In this document: positions 1 to 11,200 of the stretch, one piece after another
Layout: every line of letters begins with the position of its first letter
Position numbering within the stretch: the stretch's first letter is position 1
Assembly: GCA_001600095.1 (NCBI GenBank)
Contig: BCIX01000001.1
Location: forward strand, 1,736,001-1,800,000
DNA from: Bullera alba
Lineage: Eukaryota > Basidiomycota > Tremellomycetes > Tremellales > Bulleraceae
Direction: 5' to 3'
Length of the DNA: 64,000 nucleotides
Translations under genes and position numbers: made by a program
The notes under the pieces: model-generated
The model's database searches: none
What the model was told of the DNA's origin: nothing
The model's input: only the letters and a program-made list of their open reading frames with translations

Positions 1-643
1 AAACGAGACTGATGGAGTATAGGCCCTCGTTCTCTTTGGCAACCCTGCGTCGGTCACTGGTTTCTACAGGAGTCTGGCGGGCGGAGACAGCAAGGGCAAA
101 AGTGATTGCATGTTCACCGTCGTCCTTCAGTACGGAGGCGAGCAGTCGGATCTTGTCGTCACCGTCAAATCTACAAACATCACAAGGAGTGAGTCCCAGG
201 GAAGCTTTCACGGCTTGGCAGCGCTCCCGCTCCGAAGCTGATCGATCGCCCACTCTACTTCAGTGCAAACACAATTCAAGTACTTTGCGCGAGGCACCGA
301 CGGCACGTACATCAAATTCGGAGAGGATCAGCAGGCCACACACATCAAACAAGGGATGCAAGTCACCGACCAGGGTTACGGCGAGGAAACCGAGGAGCTC
401 TGGGGCACGCTCGAGACTGCTTCCAAGAGCGATTTGGCCATCAATGCTCAGGAGGCCAAGGGTATTTGGAAAGGCAAGGTCAAGAGCGAGAAGGGAGACT
501 ACTCTGATTACTACGAGGACGTGGCCCGAGCCATTCGAGGGGAAGTCAAGGTTGTGGTAGACCCGCAGGTGTCACGAGACGGGATCAGGGTGATTGAACT
601 GGCTAGGCAGAGCGCAGATGAGGGACGTACTCTACAGTTCTAA
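1..643 (+). CDS. Gfo/Idh/MocA-family oxidoreductase, C-terminal part (5' end outside window)
   Basis: Only the last two exons are present. Bases 1-22 look like an intron tail ending TATAG. Coding runs 23-188 (ALVLFGNPASVTGFYRS...), is interrupted by a GTGAGT...TTCAG intron (189-263), and resumes at 264-643, with codon ATG (Met) split by the splice. The visible C-terminus (DYSDYYEDVARAIRG, then RDGIRVIELARQSADEGRT) is typical of the C-terminal alpha/beta domain of NAD(P)-dependent Gfo/Idh/MocA oxidoreductases. The Rossmann domain and the EKP catalytic motif would lie left of the window, so substrate and cofactor cannot be judged. A second, complete member of the superfamily lies at 29.9-32.1 kb, but the two do not look like recent duplicates. 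Confidence 0.8.
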
Positions 644-1049
644 GTTGGCTTGATGCCAAGCCAAGGAGATCTGAGATATGCAGCGCCATCAATGCAATCA
701 AAGGAGGATGATGTGCGGATACGAATAGGACTTGTGACCGACTTGCTCCCGAATTCGTACTCCCGAGATCCGTGCCTGCTTTTACTGGGGAGAAGAGGAG
801 TAGAGAGGAGAGCGTCAGGTGTTTCACAGTGAATCGACTCAACGTGTTCTGATCCGCTGCAGCTGATCATTTGATCACTTGTTCGCTTCCCAGCAGTACC
901 CGTCAAGCGTTACCATCAATGGTGTTGCAGGACACTCACCATCATTCCCGCTCGGCGAATACACGTTATAAGCTGACCACTTCCACAATGCTGACTCTTT
1001 TCCTCACCATTCTCCCACTCTCTTGATCCCATACTTCCCTCTTTCCACA
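644..1049. other. intergenic region
   Basis: This 406-bp gap separates the oxidoreductase 3' end from the metalloprotease start. Pyrimidine-rich DNA (CTCTTTTCCTCACC...CTTCCCTCTTTCC) directly precedes the next ATG and looks like a core promoter/5' leader. Nothing else was recognised. Confidence 0.5.
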
Positions 1050-2555
1050 ATGTCCGTGCGAAATCTCCTCCTCATCGCCTCGTGCTCGACCACCTTGACC
1101 CTCGCTTTCTCCCCAGCGCTTGCCGACGAAGGTCTGGTATGTGACGGCCGCAACTTTGACCTACTCAACCCAGACTTCTACAACGAACCGCTCGGCTTCA
1201 ACAAGATCGACGACGTTGGTGACGAGGTCCAGTACAGTGATGACCTCGGCAAGGCGTATGCTCAAGCCATGGTGAACGAGTCTATGCCCTTTGACTTCGA
1301 CTGTGGTCTGCCAGAATGCTACGAGGATGCTTTCCTTCCTGAGTCTACGGTGCTACCGGTAGACGAGCCCATCGTCGTCGAGGAACCCGAGACTGTGAGT
1401 GATGGTCAAGCTCTCTTCCTTCCGAGCCCTACTGCGTGAACCTGCGCTGACCTCTCCTTGATCTAGTCCCCGACTCCACCAGAGAACCCACCACCCTCAA
1501 CACCTTCCACTCCAGCCTCCTCGCCAGAGGTCTCTAGTGTCTCCAGCAGCGACCTACCCCACCCTTCCACCGACGTCACTCCAGTTGTTGACAACAAAGG
1601 CGACGAGGGTGATTGCGGCGACGACAAAGGCGACAAGCACAGCTACAAGCGGGACACACAAGGTCTTAGCAAGCACACCTCCGTCAAGCGACTATGGTCG
1701 AGGTCCACCGATATCGAGCAACGAACCATCCCCCACTCCACCTTCGCCGGCGTCTTCGTGCCCTTTGAGCGCAGTAACCAGTCCTTGACCGAGCGTAACC
1801 GAGTCGGCAACTTCAACGACGACCTCGAAGGTGTTATTCCACGATGGAAGCGAGGTACCGTCCTCAAGTTCTCTGTTCGAGTTTGCCAATGCCCCAAAGG
1901 CCGAGGAAGCGACTTGGTGGTAGCCATGAACAGAGCGGTCGGTACTTGGGCACAGGTCAACTCGGTGATCAGAGTGTCCAAAGGCGGACGACAGTACTAC
2001 GAGACCCAGAACCTGATTGGCTTCGACGCTGTCCCCGAGAAGTCCACCCTTCCCATCGATTTTTTGGTCAGGTGCAACCCGACGCAAAAGTTGAATCCGA
2101 ACAACGGCCGAAACGTCAACGCCGAAGCCTTCTTCCCCAACGACAGGACGAAGGACACCATCGAAGTCTACCCCGCCGCATTTGCCAGCAACAGCGTCGA
2201 GAAGCTCTCCATCATTCTCCAGCACGAACTCGGTCACATCCTCGGTCTGGCTCACGAGGTGCTCAACGCCGACCGATCAGTCGCTTTCCCGGATCAGTCT
2301 GCCAACAAGTTTTCGGTCATGGGTCAAGAGACAAAGCGATCAACAAATCTCCTCGACACGGCAGCTGTGCGAAAGCTCTATGGTCTCGATGAGGGCAAGG
2401 TGATCTCCGGTCATGTGGTCAAGGCGTACGCGAGCAGGAGAAGCAAGGCACCAAAGGACTTTGCCGCTGGAGACTTTGCCAAGGATCAGTGCAAGCCTCC
2501 TCCACCCCCAAGCGAGAGGAACTGCAGAGTCGTTACTCAGCGAGTCTGTAATTGA
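1050..2555 (+). CDS. Secreted zinc metalloprotease (metzincin-like, HExxHxxGxxH)
   Basis: Two exons, 1050-1394 and 1467-2555 (intron GTGAGT...ATCTAG), encode 477 residues. An ATG 27 bases upstream (1023) is in frame, but 1050 gives the cleaner signal peptide: MSVRN, a hydrophobic LLLIASCSTTLTLAF core, then an ALA-D cleavage site. A Pro/Ser/Thr-rich and acidic linker follows, with a KR site that Kex2 could cut, then the catalytic domain. The zinc motif HELGHILGLAHE provides three His ligands and the catalytic Glu, and FSVMGQ downstream resembles the metzincin Met-turn. Together these support a secreted zinc endopeptidase of the M10/M12-like metzincin clan. The C-terminus is Pro-rich with several Cys. 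The substrate is unknown. The neighbour on the right is transcribed convergently. Confidence 0.85.
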
Positions 2556-2788
2556 TCTGTCGGCTAGTTGTCAACCATTGAGGACAATCAGGACAATCCA
2601 AAGATACGCTCCCACTCCCAAGGCCAAATATGTGCACACCCACTTCCCCTGTCATGAGATACAACAGTAATAGTCGGTTCCGGTCACAAGAAAAAAGGAT
2701 ATAATATGCATTATATGACGTCCAGCTAGCGAGTTTCTGATCATGAGATTGAGTATAGTGAGATGTTGATCATGAAACGTTGATCTAA

Positions 2789-5328
2789 TTAGAGCGTTGG
2801 CACGGCGGGCACCCCAGCGGCGTTCTTGGCTGCCTTTTCGTCTCTCTTGCCTCCCTCGTTTATCGTCTCGCTATCACTGTCCTCGTTTTCGGGCAGTGAC
2901 TGGGTGTCTGGCAGGACAATGTTGTCGATCAGGAATATGGCGATGAGCAGACCCAACGCGCAGACACAAGTGCCCACGATGACAATCGTTCGCTGAAGCC
3001 GTCGTCAGTATCTAGTCTTTGAACGAATATGGAGATGTTCTCACCTGAGCTTCGTCTTGGGCTCTGGCCACTGCCATACGGGGCTCCGTGCCCACTGCGT
3101 GTTTGGCAATGAAGCCCAGAGGGTCCTGGTAGGCCGCCCGGGCGAGAGCATCGTTGCCCATGTAGTCGTTGATCTTATTAGGTACGACGTTGGTCCAGAT
3201 GGCGCCGCCGATACTAGATCCGATACCACCCTACAGAACATGTCAGTTTGGTCTCGATCAGAGCTGGTGTCGATGACTCAGACTCACCGACAGGTAGAAG
3301 ACAACCAGATAGCCAGCGGTGATGGCTCCGAGGTGCTCGTGCGAAGAGGCAGATTGAATGATGGCCTAGTCAACGATCAGCATGGCTCGATCTGGCTGGG
3401 GGGAGAGCTCGACGCACCTGTAGAGGGAACGAGATACAACCGATTCCGACTCCCTTCAGGATCTGGACGATGATGATCTCTCCAATACCGTTGGAACTTT
3501 GTCTGAATCGGATCATCAAGCCGTATGCGAGGGTCTGGATGGCAAATCCGAAAATGACCTATTGGCGAGGTCAGAATTGAGGTGATTGAGGTCCTGGCCC
3601 GGTCTCACTTACAATAGGCTTCAGTCTCCTGATGTATCTAGTGAGCAGGGCGGCGAAGATGGCCGAGACGGTCCCTGCCAATCCAGAGACCGCGGTCAAC
3701 CTGGTAGCCGTAGCTCGGGAGTAATTGGCCGCAACCAGCAAGAAGGTGTAGAAGTATCCGTTGACAATTCGTCCTGACATTGGGTGGACGAGTGCCAAGA
3801 GGAGGACGGCGATGACAGTTCTGTTTCGAAGCAACTTGATGGGGAGCAGAGGGTGAGGAGCGTAGAATCGCTCGTATAGTCCGAATGCAATGATGGTAAT
3901 ACCGCCTACAGTCAAGAGAGCGATACTATGGGCTAGAGCAAATGTCAGTACTTGGCAAAAGTGAGTAGGAAGCGATGAACACACCGTCGGACCATCTAGC
4001 AGTTCGAGAGTTGGCAAGAGTGACAGTGACGAAGAACATGCCGAATCCGACGACGAAGAGGAACAGGCCGATGAAGTCCAGTTGCCAGAAGAAGCTCATG
4101 AAACCAGCTTTGAAAGAGGTTCTGCCTCTGGCCTGTCGGGCAGCCTTGATGTGAGCTCTGGTAACTCGAGAAGGTCGTGTGCCGATCCATAAGGCGACGG
4201 TGATGGGAGTAGCAAGTACTGGGACGAGGATGCAGAACATTCCTGAGGTCGCAATAAGTCAGTAGAGTCTTGCTGCCTCTTGAAGTAAACTCACCGAAAC
4301 CCCATCTCCAGTTGTTGAGCTTCGCGCCGTTGCCCTCGAGCAGCGACCCGGCAACGTCACCCGAAACCCAGGTGTTGATGGCTCCGGGAATGGAGGGGAA
4401 GATGGTCCACCAGACTGTGGCACGGTCAGCATGGTCTGCAATCGATAGTAACCCGACGCAAGTACACACATCGATTCCTCAACGATGAAATGTCACTAAG
4501 GGAGAGGTCAGCCATCTGAGGACCTACAATCACAACATCAGCCGTACTCACGAGATGATGATGTTCTGGAGTAAGAAGAGGCTGCAGAAAGGTCAGTATA
4601 CGCGATCGTAAGGCAGATTTTGTGTCACACACCCAGTGATACCTACACGGGTAGTCAGCGTCACCATCTTTATGCGCGATGTCAAATGCTACTCACCAAG
4701 AATGTAGATCGAGTTTCCGACGGCGTACACCACGATGCCGTTTGAAGAAGCTACAATGATGTAGCCGATGACGAAGAAGGCAACACAGCCGAGATAGGCG
4801 TTGACTCGACCGAAAACATCTGCGAACTTGGCAATGGGCGGCTGACTCATTGCCTGGAACACCGCGGTGATAGTGTTGATTGTGGCCTGCAGAGCGTGCT
4901 GCTGGAACGATCGAGAGACGGCCTCTGTCAAGAACGTCGCAGCGGTGGCTTGGTCTGAGGCATATCAGCGCATGTCCAGCGTCCGGACGTTGATCCAACT
5001 CACTGAGAGACAACACGTAGGCGAGTAGAGCGAAGGAACCGTATAGGATGATGAGGAATTTGAGGTTGACTCTCTCTTTGAGAGATTCCATCTCGACTAC
5101 ACCTTTACTCTTGTTCTCGATGTAGCCACCACCGGCGAGGTGTGTGACGTGGGGACCATCTTCGATGACAGTGTTGTCATCGAAAGATCGGGTCTTCTCG
5201 TGCTTGTCATCGCTGGAGGGGGAGTTTGGAGTGGTCAGATCGACATCCTCATGATAGCTCGAAAGTCTAGTGGGGTAGGCAGTGACCAAGCCAGGATCAA
5301 CTGCTCCGGCGGTGGGTATAGCTGCCAT
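2789..5328 (-). CDS. Siderophore-iron transporter, MFS SIT/ARN family (copy 1)
   Basis: Twelve exons on the minus strand, all phase-consistent: 5328-5004, 4954-4697, 4642-4633 (10 nt), 4581-4552, 4495-4470, 4435-4295, 4242-3985, 3932-3613, 3558-3418, 3365-3288, 3230-3045 and 2992-2789. They give 658 residues. The protein has a polar N-terminus, then a 12-14-helix MFS core with SIT hallmarks: YILGITGLFLLQNIIISDISSL, the WRWGFGMFCILVP segment and PHPLLPIKLLRNRT. Family members import ferri-siderophores across the plasma membrane by proton symport. The other SIT gene in the window (15.8-18.1 kb) shares the same landmarks but is clearly diverged. An exact ATCTGATAA box lies about 250 bp upstream, which suggests iron control. 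The individual siderophore cannot be predicted. Confidence 0.9.
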
Positions 5329-5574
5329 TTTTTGAGGATGTGAGAAGCGAGTGCGATTTGTGATATGAGTGGATTTGCATGATCACTGCTGCCCATAAGC
5401 CTTTCTTATATGGTCGATGGAAGCCAGTGGATGAGTGGGGCAGTAGGTGCAAAATATATCAGGACATCGTACTACCTCGCATGACCGCCCTCGTGACATC
5501 CGAGGCATCGGCGAGCTGAGGAAGCAATGGTGCAATGGTGTGAACCGTTGTGGAGTGCCCTGTCGGCCGATCTA

Positions 5575-5583
5575 ATCTGATAA
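5575..5583 (+). promoter_or_regulatory. ATCWGATAA iron-type GATA box upstream of SIT copy 1
   Basis: The bases are ATCTGATAA, an exact match to ATCWGATAA, bound by iron-responsive GATA factors in other fungi (SreA, Urbs1, Fep1, Cir1 class). It lies 247 bp upstream of the permease start codon. Binding here is inferred. Confidence 0.6.
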
Positions 5584-6691
5584 AAAAACCCGTCGGATTT
5601 CCTTGGCATCAATTTCCCACTCGTTAAACATGTTTCCGTCCCTGTCCATCCTCCTCACAAAGGGGTCACACGAGGAGGGCTTTAACGACGTTTGGCTTTA
5701 GCACTAAAGATGTGGCAACGAGTGGCGCCTAGTGCCGCACATGGCCCTCTCAGGTGCTCCAGGTGTCCTCCCCCACAATTAGCTGCTCCCCAGGAGAAAA
5801 AGCTGCCATGAAAGAGCTCATGAAGGGCATAGTCGGATGTGGCGAGAGGGCTCGAGAGGGGGTCGAGGAACTGGTGAGAAGGAGAGAGAGGGAGCTGTAG
5901 GGAGCAGCAGGCAGCAGCAGGCGATGAAAGGATGAGGTAAGGTGAGGGCACGAGGAGGCACGAAAGCCTTGGTCTAGGTCCCATCCCGTCGTCTCGAGGA
6001 GTCTCGAGGTCAGCTTGCTCGCAAACTGATTGCGAGCTCCTGCAACCCCCTGCTGGATCCACCTCCTTGTTCTCTGGGACGCTCTTCCCCGGTGCCTTCG
6101 CCGAGTACCCGCGAGTACAGGCGAGTACCTCATCAAGCCAGATCAAGCCAAGCTGATGTTGTCTCTGATCAGAGCTGATCAGAGCCGATCATCGATCCAG
6201 GGTCTTATCCTCACACTCCGCGCACCCTACATACCCCTCCAGGCTCCTCCTCAGCTCCAACGGAATCTAGCAGCGGTGCGGAGTTGACTCCATCCATCGT
6301 ATCTCGCTGTCTCTCGCTTCTTGAGGGCTAGAGTGACGATCACGGATCCGATCACTGCGCGATGCTCGAATCCAGTCCGCATCGCTCCGAAGTAGCCATG
6401 CAGATCGCAGATCGATTGAAAGGCGCTCAATTGGGTCGAGAGGAGCGGCCAAGCACAGTGAGCACTCCGTAGCTATACAGTAGCCTAGAGCTGCCTAAGG
6501 TCTGGGACGCTTGCACTACAGCCAGGTTCACCAGGGTTCACCTCACCGCAAGTGTACGACGGCGTGTAAGCGCATGAAGGCCAGCAGCGACGCGTGCCTG
6601 CCGCCAATCGTAGCGGAAGATCCGCACGCCTTTTCACCTGAAAACCCGGGCGGCGTAGATTAGGCATCCCAAAAATTCGTATTGTGAGTCG

Positions 6692-6731
6692 GGTCCACAG
6701 GGGTCCACAGAGGTCCAAGGAGGTCCGGACA
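6692..6731. repeat. short degenerate GGTCC tandem repeat
   Basis: Four to five copies of a GGTCC(A)C/A-containing unit of roughly 9-11 bases run in a row (GGGTCCACAG, GGGTCCACAG, AGGTCCAAGG, AGGTCCGGAC). They lie about 170-200 bp before the NOPCHAP1-like start codon. This could be a promoter element array or simple slippage. Confidence 0.5.
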
Positions 6732-6898
6732 GGAACAACACAGTCAGGCACAGCTTGCAAAATCAGAATCTTCAGCAAACGCTCTGTCTCTTTCTGCATT
6801 GGTTCTGCACTCCCACCAACGCGCTCCTCGCTTCGTCTAGCTTCCCCCTACTCAGACGTCTTACCTACAGACTGCCACACCCCCTCGCGCCATACAGA

Positions 6899-7549
6899 AT
6901 GAGCAAGCAAAATGGCGGAGAAGGTCAGAGAGAGAAGCTAGACTTCGAATCGCCCGAGGACCGACAAGCGAGACTGGGTCAACTGCTGTCTGGTCTATCT
7001 GCGCAGAGCTCGCCCAATAGCACAGAACCAGCTTTCCCCTCGCCGCCCGCTGGAATGGGCAGTAGACCGTATCACGTCGGAGAGAGCGATGGTAAGTATT
7101 GAAATGGCGCTGGCGGGATGGTGCTGATCGTCACCTCTCTAGTCCTAGCCCGAGCTCGGCAATTCCTGCCGCTGTTGGCATCGTCGAATCAGGATCTACT
7201 GTCGAGGGCAGCTGCGAATCCCGATGCTGTCAACATTGAGAACACGGACGGTCAGGATCAAGTCATCGCAATGGTGGGTAGATGCGGCAAACGGCGCATG
7301 GACGTACACTGATGATTTTGTGATCATCAGGACTTGAATCTTGGTGTATTCGACGTGAATGGAGACGTGAAGCAGAATCTTGGGCCCGAGGTCGAGTTGC
7401 GAAGTAGCGACGACAATGATGAACAGGGGGCCGACGGGGCCAGCAGCTCCGATAGCAGCGACAGCTCGAGCAGTGAGGACGATAGTGATGACGAAGAGGA
7501 CGCCCAGGATGCCCAGGAAAAGGAAAAGGACAATCAATCCGCCAAGTGA
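6899..7549 (+). CDS. NOPCHAP1-like box C/D snoRNP assembly cofactor
   Basis: Three exons (6899-7091, 7143-7273, 7331-7549) encode 180 residues. The central segment RQFLPLLASSNQDLLSRAAA, then NIENTDGQDQVIAMDLNLGVFD, matches the conserved core of the NOPCHAP1 (human C12orf45, former DUF4598) family as I recall it: a leucine-rich helix, then N-I-E-N, then an aliphatic V-I-x-M-D strand ending in a short L-G-V-F-D motif. In humans this protein bridges NOP58 to the R2TP chaperone during box C/D snoRNP assembly. The C-terminal 60 residues are a Ser/Asp/Glu run (SSDSSDSSSSEDDSDDEEDA), common in nucleolar proteins. Several ATGs lie upstream in other frames; this one opens the conserved frame. Confidence 0.75.
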
Positions 7550-8243
7550 TCGATCTTTCAGTGAGGTCCATCCCTTGAGATAGCGCCAAAACACTGCGAG
7601 GATCTCATCACCTCGCGGCATTCGCCAAGATTGCGCAAGACGATCCGCTGCGCAATTCTTGCGCGATACACAATCCCATCCCGTCAGAATCGGGACTGGG
7701 TCAGCGACCCTGTGCTTCTGCAATATTGTTACACCAATGGCTGGGCACTTCAACGCATACACCTTGGTCGACATACAGTACATACGACCACTTGATAGGT
7801 CGTCCAATACGCCGATCATGATCATGTATGCTCGAATTCGAGCCACTAGGTGCTCTGTATTTTTGTATATAGCTGGTCTCTGAAGGTCTCTGAGCGTGTG
7901 CAAAGATCGCTGACTCTTGAGTCTGGACTGGTGACTGACTGAGACTTCTCGTGCCCCGCGTTAAGAGCGCTTGCTGGTTGTTGGTTTGTGACCTTTGCGC
8001 GTGCCTGAGCGGGGCAACGGCAGAGACATGACGCACTGACCGCGACTGACGCAGTGGCGGTTTTGGTTTCGACGACAACAATTTGGGTTTCCCCTGAACA
8101 AACCGCAGTCACAGTTGTATCAGAGCGTCGTGTCCCAGTTATCTCTTCCTATCTCATCGACAAGTTTGCTGCTGTTGTTGTACTATCTATCTCACATCTC
8201 ATCGTCTCGAACACCACCCGCAGACTACGCTTTCACGCCCGTC
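7550..8243. other. intergenic region with an imperfect inverted repeat
   Basis: No gene was recognised in this 694-bp gap. About 80 bp after the NOPCHAP1-like stop, an 11-bp imperfect inverted repeat (7630-7640 ATTGCGCAAGA against 7657-7667, one mismatch) could form a hairpin in the 3' UTR. The right half is pyrimidine-rich and probably holds the promoter and leader of the phospholipase D gene. Confidence 0.4.
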
Positions 8244-11200
8244 ATGACGGGTCCTGTGGGCGCGAGTCACGGTCGATCCACATCTTTCCTCGCATCTCAC
8301 GCATCGCTACCTAAATACAAAGACTCCGGCAAAGGCCAGAGCACGGGCGGCGGCTTCTCTGCCTTGGTGAGGAACCTCAAGAAGAAGAGCGAAGATGAAT
8401 CGACGGAATACCTCCCGGATGGCCAGGGACCAAGTAGAGGACTGCCTAGTACGGGCTTGAAACGCAACACTGCAGAGTTCAAGGAGGCAGAGGCCAAGAA
8501 GAAGAAGGAGAAGGAGAGGAAGAAGAGGGCTGCGACTGGTGCCGCGAATGGAGACGAAGATGGATACTCATCAAGCAGCTCAATACCCGATGGCGCTGTC
8601 AGAGGAGACGATTCGGAGACAGAAGCCGAGAGGGAACAGGGTCAGGAGGGCGCGACCGGTAGAGGACCTGGTCAACATGAGAAGGACCTAGCCAAACGCT
8701 CAGAGTCGAGTCGGTACTTCGACAACGATCCAGCAGAAAGTCCCGCCGAGGAGCTGGACGAGGACTCAGCAGTAAAACAATCAGATCCGCCTAAGGACGA
8801 TGACAGCAACATTCGACATGAAACACCCCTACAAGGCCACTCCGATGGCCGGGGCGGTAGCAAAGCTCAAGCCAATGGCGACAGCAAGGTTCACGACCAC
8901 GATGAAGACGGCTCCAGGAGACGGAAGTCTGACGGATTCGACCCAGAAGAGCGGATGTTGCGGCACGATGACGAGCGAATGCGAAGGTTGACGGATGAAG
9001 CGGGAAAGTATCCCGACACACTGAAAGGCGTCAAGCCTGAGGTACCGCCCGGACCACAGAACGAGATCGTGCTTGACCCAAGGATTTCACACATGCACGT
9101 GAGTACAGACCGGTCATTCTGCCCCAGACTCCCAGTGTTTGGAGCTGATCAGGCTACTAGTATCACCAACAAAAGGACGAGATGAACCATCACGCCAAAT
9201 CGGGACCTATCCTCAAAATCACTCCAGACGGCGAGGACGAGCTTCCCCCTGGGCAAAGTCCCCACCCATCTCGCCAAAACTCTCACGAGTCACATCCCGA
9301 CGAACCGCACCTGCACAAGACGCGATTCGAGCAGTTGCGCGATGGAGAGGAGGACGAGGGACACTGGACTACCGCTGTCCAAGCTGGATCATCATCGCAC
9401 TCGAGACCGAAAGAGCACCATCGCTTTTCTTCATTTAGGCACTCCGCTCCTGAGGACGACCTTGAGGATCAAGGACATGGCTTCCACGATTTGTTCCCAA
9501 GGAGGAAGAGCACGAAAGAGCACCAAACCTCTGGCGATGAGGATGGCGAGCAGCAGCAGGTCTCACCCGCAGCAGAACAGGCACAACGGCGATGGTCGGC
9601 ACTCAGGTCAAAAGTGTTGCCTAGTGCTGGTTCAGGTGCCGGACCCAGCCCCGGCAAAGTCTCGGCGATGGCTCACACCGCGATCGCCTCTGTACCCATC
9701 ACCACGGAACTGCTGGCGGGACAATTGCCTGTCATGATCTTGAAGACATGGATCGACAGGGATGACGAGGGAAATAGGGCAGTACCAGTGCTGCTGGGAA
9801 ACATGCGATTCCGAGTGGGAGACTCTGTCGGACTCCGAGCTGGCAAGCAGACCGGCAAAGAGATGTTCAAGGTCGAGTGCGAGTATGGTGATGGAGCTGT
9901 GAAATGGGTAAGTCGCAGCTGTTTCCTTTCGGTACTTGACTTCCGAACTAAGCTCACCGTCATACCAGGTCATATACCGGGAACTCCGTGACTTCTTGTC
10001 CCTTCACGCTCACTACAAAGCCGCCAACTTCGGTTCTTCCGTCGCCGGTCTTCGATCTGCCCGTAAAGTGACGATCCCAGACTTCCCTCGTATGAGTGAG
10101 TAACCGCATCCAGTCGTTATATCATAGCCGTGCTGACCATCGATAGGCATTCCATACTTGAAGAAGCTTGGCGGGGACAAGAAACCGGCTGGCAAGATGG
10201 AGTACGCTCAAGCGAGCCGAGACGCCTTGCAGCAGTATCTTGTGGAACTCATCCGGGCTGTGGTGAGTCTACATTCGCTCTTGCGGACTCTCATGTGCAC
10301 TGAACGAGTCTGACACGATCTCAGATCTTCCGACCGGAATCCAACAGACTGTGTAAATTCTTCGAGCTGTCCAGTTTGACATTATCGCTTGCGCCTCGAG
10401 GAGGATTTCAAGGAAAGGCTGGATATCTTAAACTTCCCGGAAGCAACGCCAGTAGAAGAGCCAATCAGCCTGGCTTGACGCCCACGAGCTGGATCGCCAA
10501 TCGAGAGCCAAAGTGGTTCATCGTCAGGGATTCGTACTTTGTCGTCACCGATGGCCCCGAGGCGGTGAGTAGACAGTTAGACTGGAATACCGAGAACAAG
10601 AACTGACCTCCACCATTAGACCGAGTTCTACGACGTCTTCTTGATCGACGATGACTTCGCGATTGAAAGGCCAAAAAGAGCCTACCGACACGGCTTGCAC
10701 CTCATGACAGGACACAGCACCACCAAGACCTTGCGGGCGAAGTACGACAAGGACGACCCGATCGAACACCCCGAAGACAATGATATCGACTTGGACAACC
10801 CGTTTGCTCAGGAGATGATCATCAACAGCGGTCGAGGAAAGGGCGACAAGGGGTTGGGTATCTACAAACGTGGAGAAGACCCCGCCAACATGAGTGATGA
10901 CGACGAGAATGGACAAGAGAGCCACGCGTCTCAGCATACCTTCTACATCATCAGCTCGCAGCGACGGCTGAAATTGGTCGCCAAGAATGCAGTACGTCTC
11001 GCGTTTGGTGCCCATGGAGACTCAGCTGACAATACCTGTCCTTCAGCGTCAGATGCACCAGTTCATCGTCAGTATGGAGCGTATCGCAGCACAATGCGTC
11101 TGGACGGGCAGGAATCGATTTGACTCTTTCGCCCCTTTGCGTGTCAATGTCGCTGCTCAATGGCTTGTCGACGGAGTGAGTGAATATCCGGCTAGCTCTG

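Larger units (their letters stand above)
5329..6898. other. long divergent intergenic region between SIT copy 1 and the NOPCHAP1-like gene
   Basis: No credible gene was found in 1570 bp. The open frames here (for example minus strand 5682-6146) are Ser/Pro-rich, lack splice support and resemble no family I know. The left side holds the GATA-type box of the permease promoter. The middle has GATC-rich DNA with short imperfect repeats of CTGATCAGAGC (about 6165-6195). The right side has a GGTCC repeat just before the next gene. Confidence 0.5.

Noticed and set aside
5682..6287. Several overlapping open frames of 85-154 codons between SIT copy 1 and the NOPCHAP1-like gene
   Set aside because: Simple Ser/Leu/Pro composition, no signal of splicing or family, and the area reads as promoter DNA.
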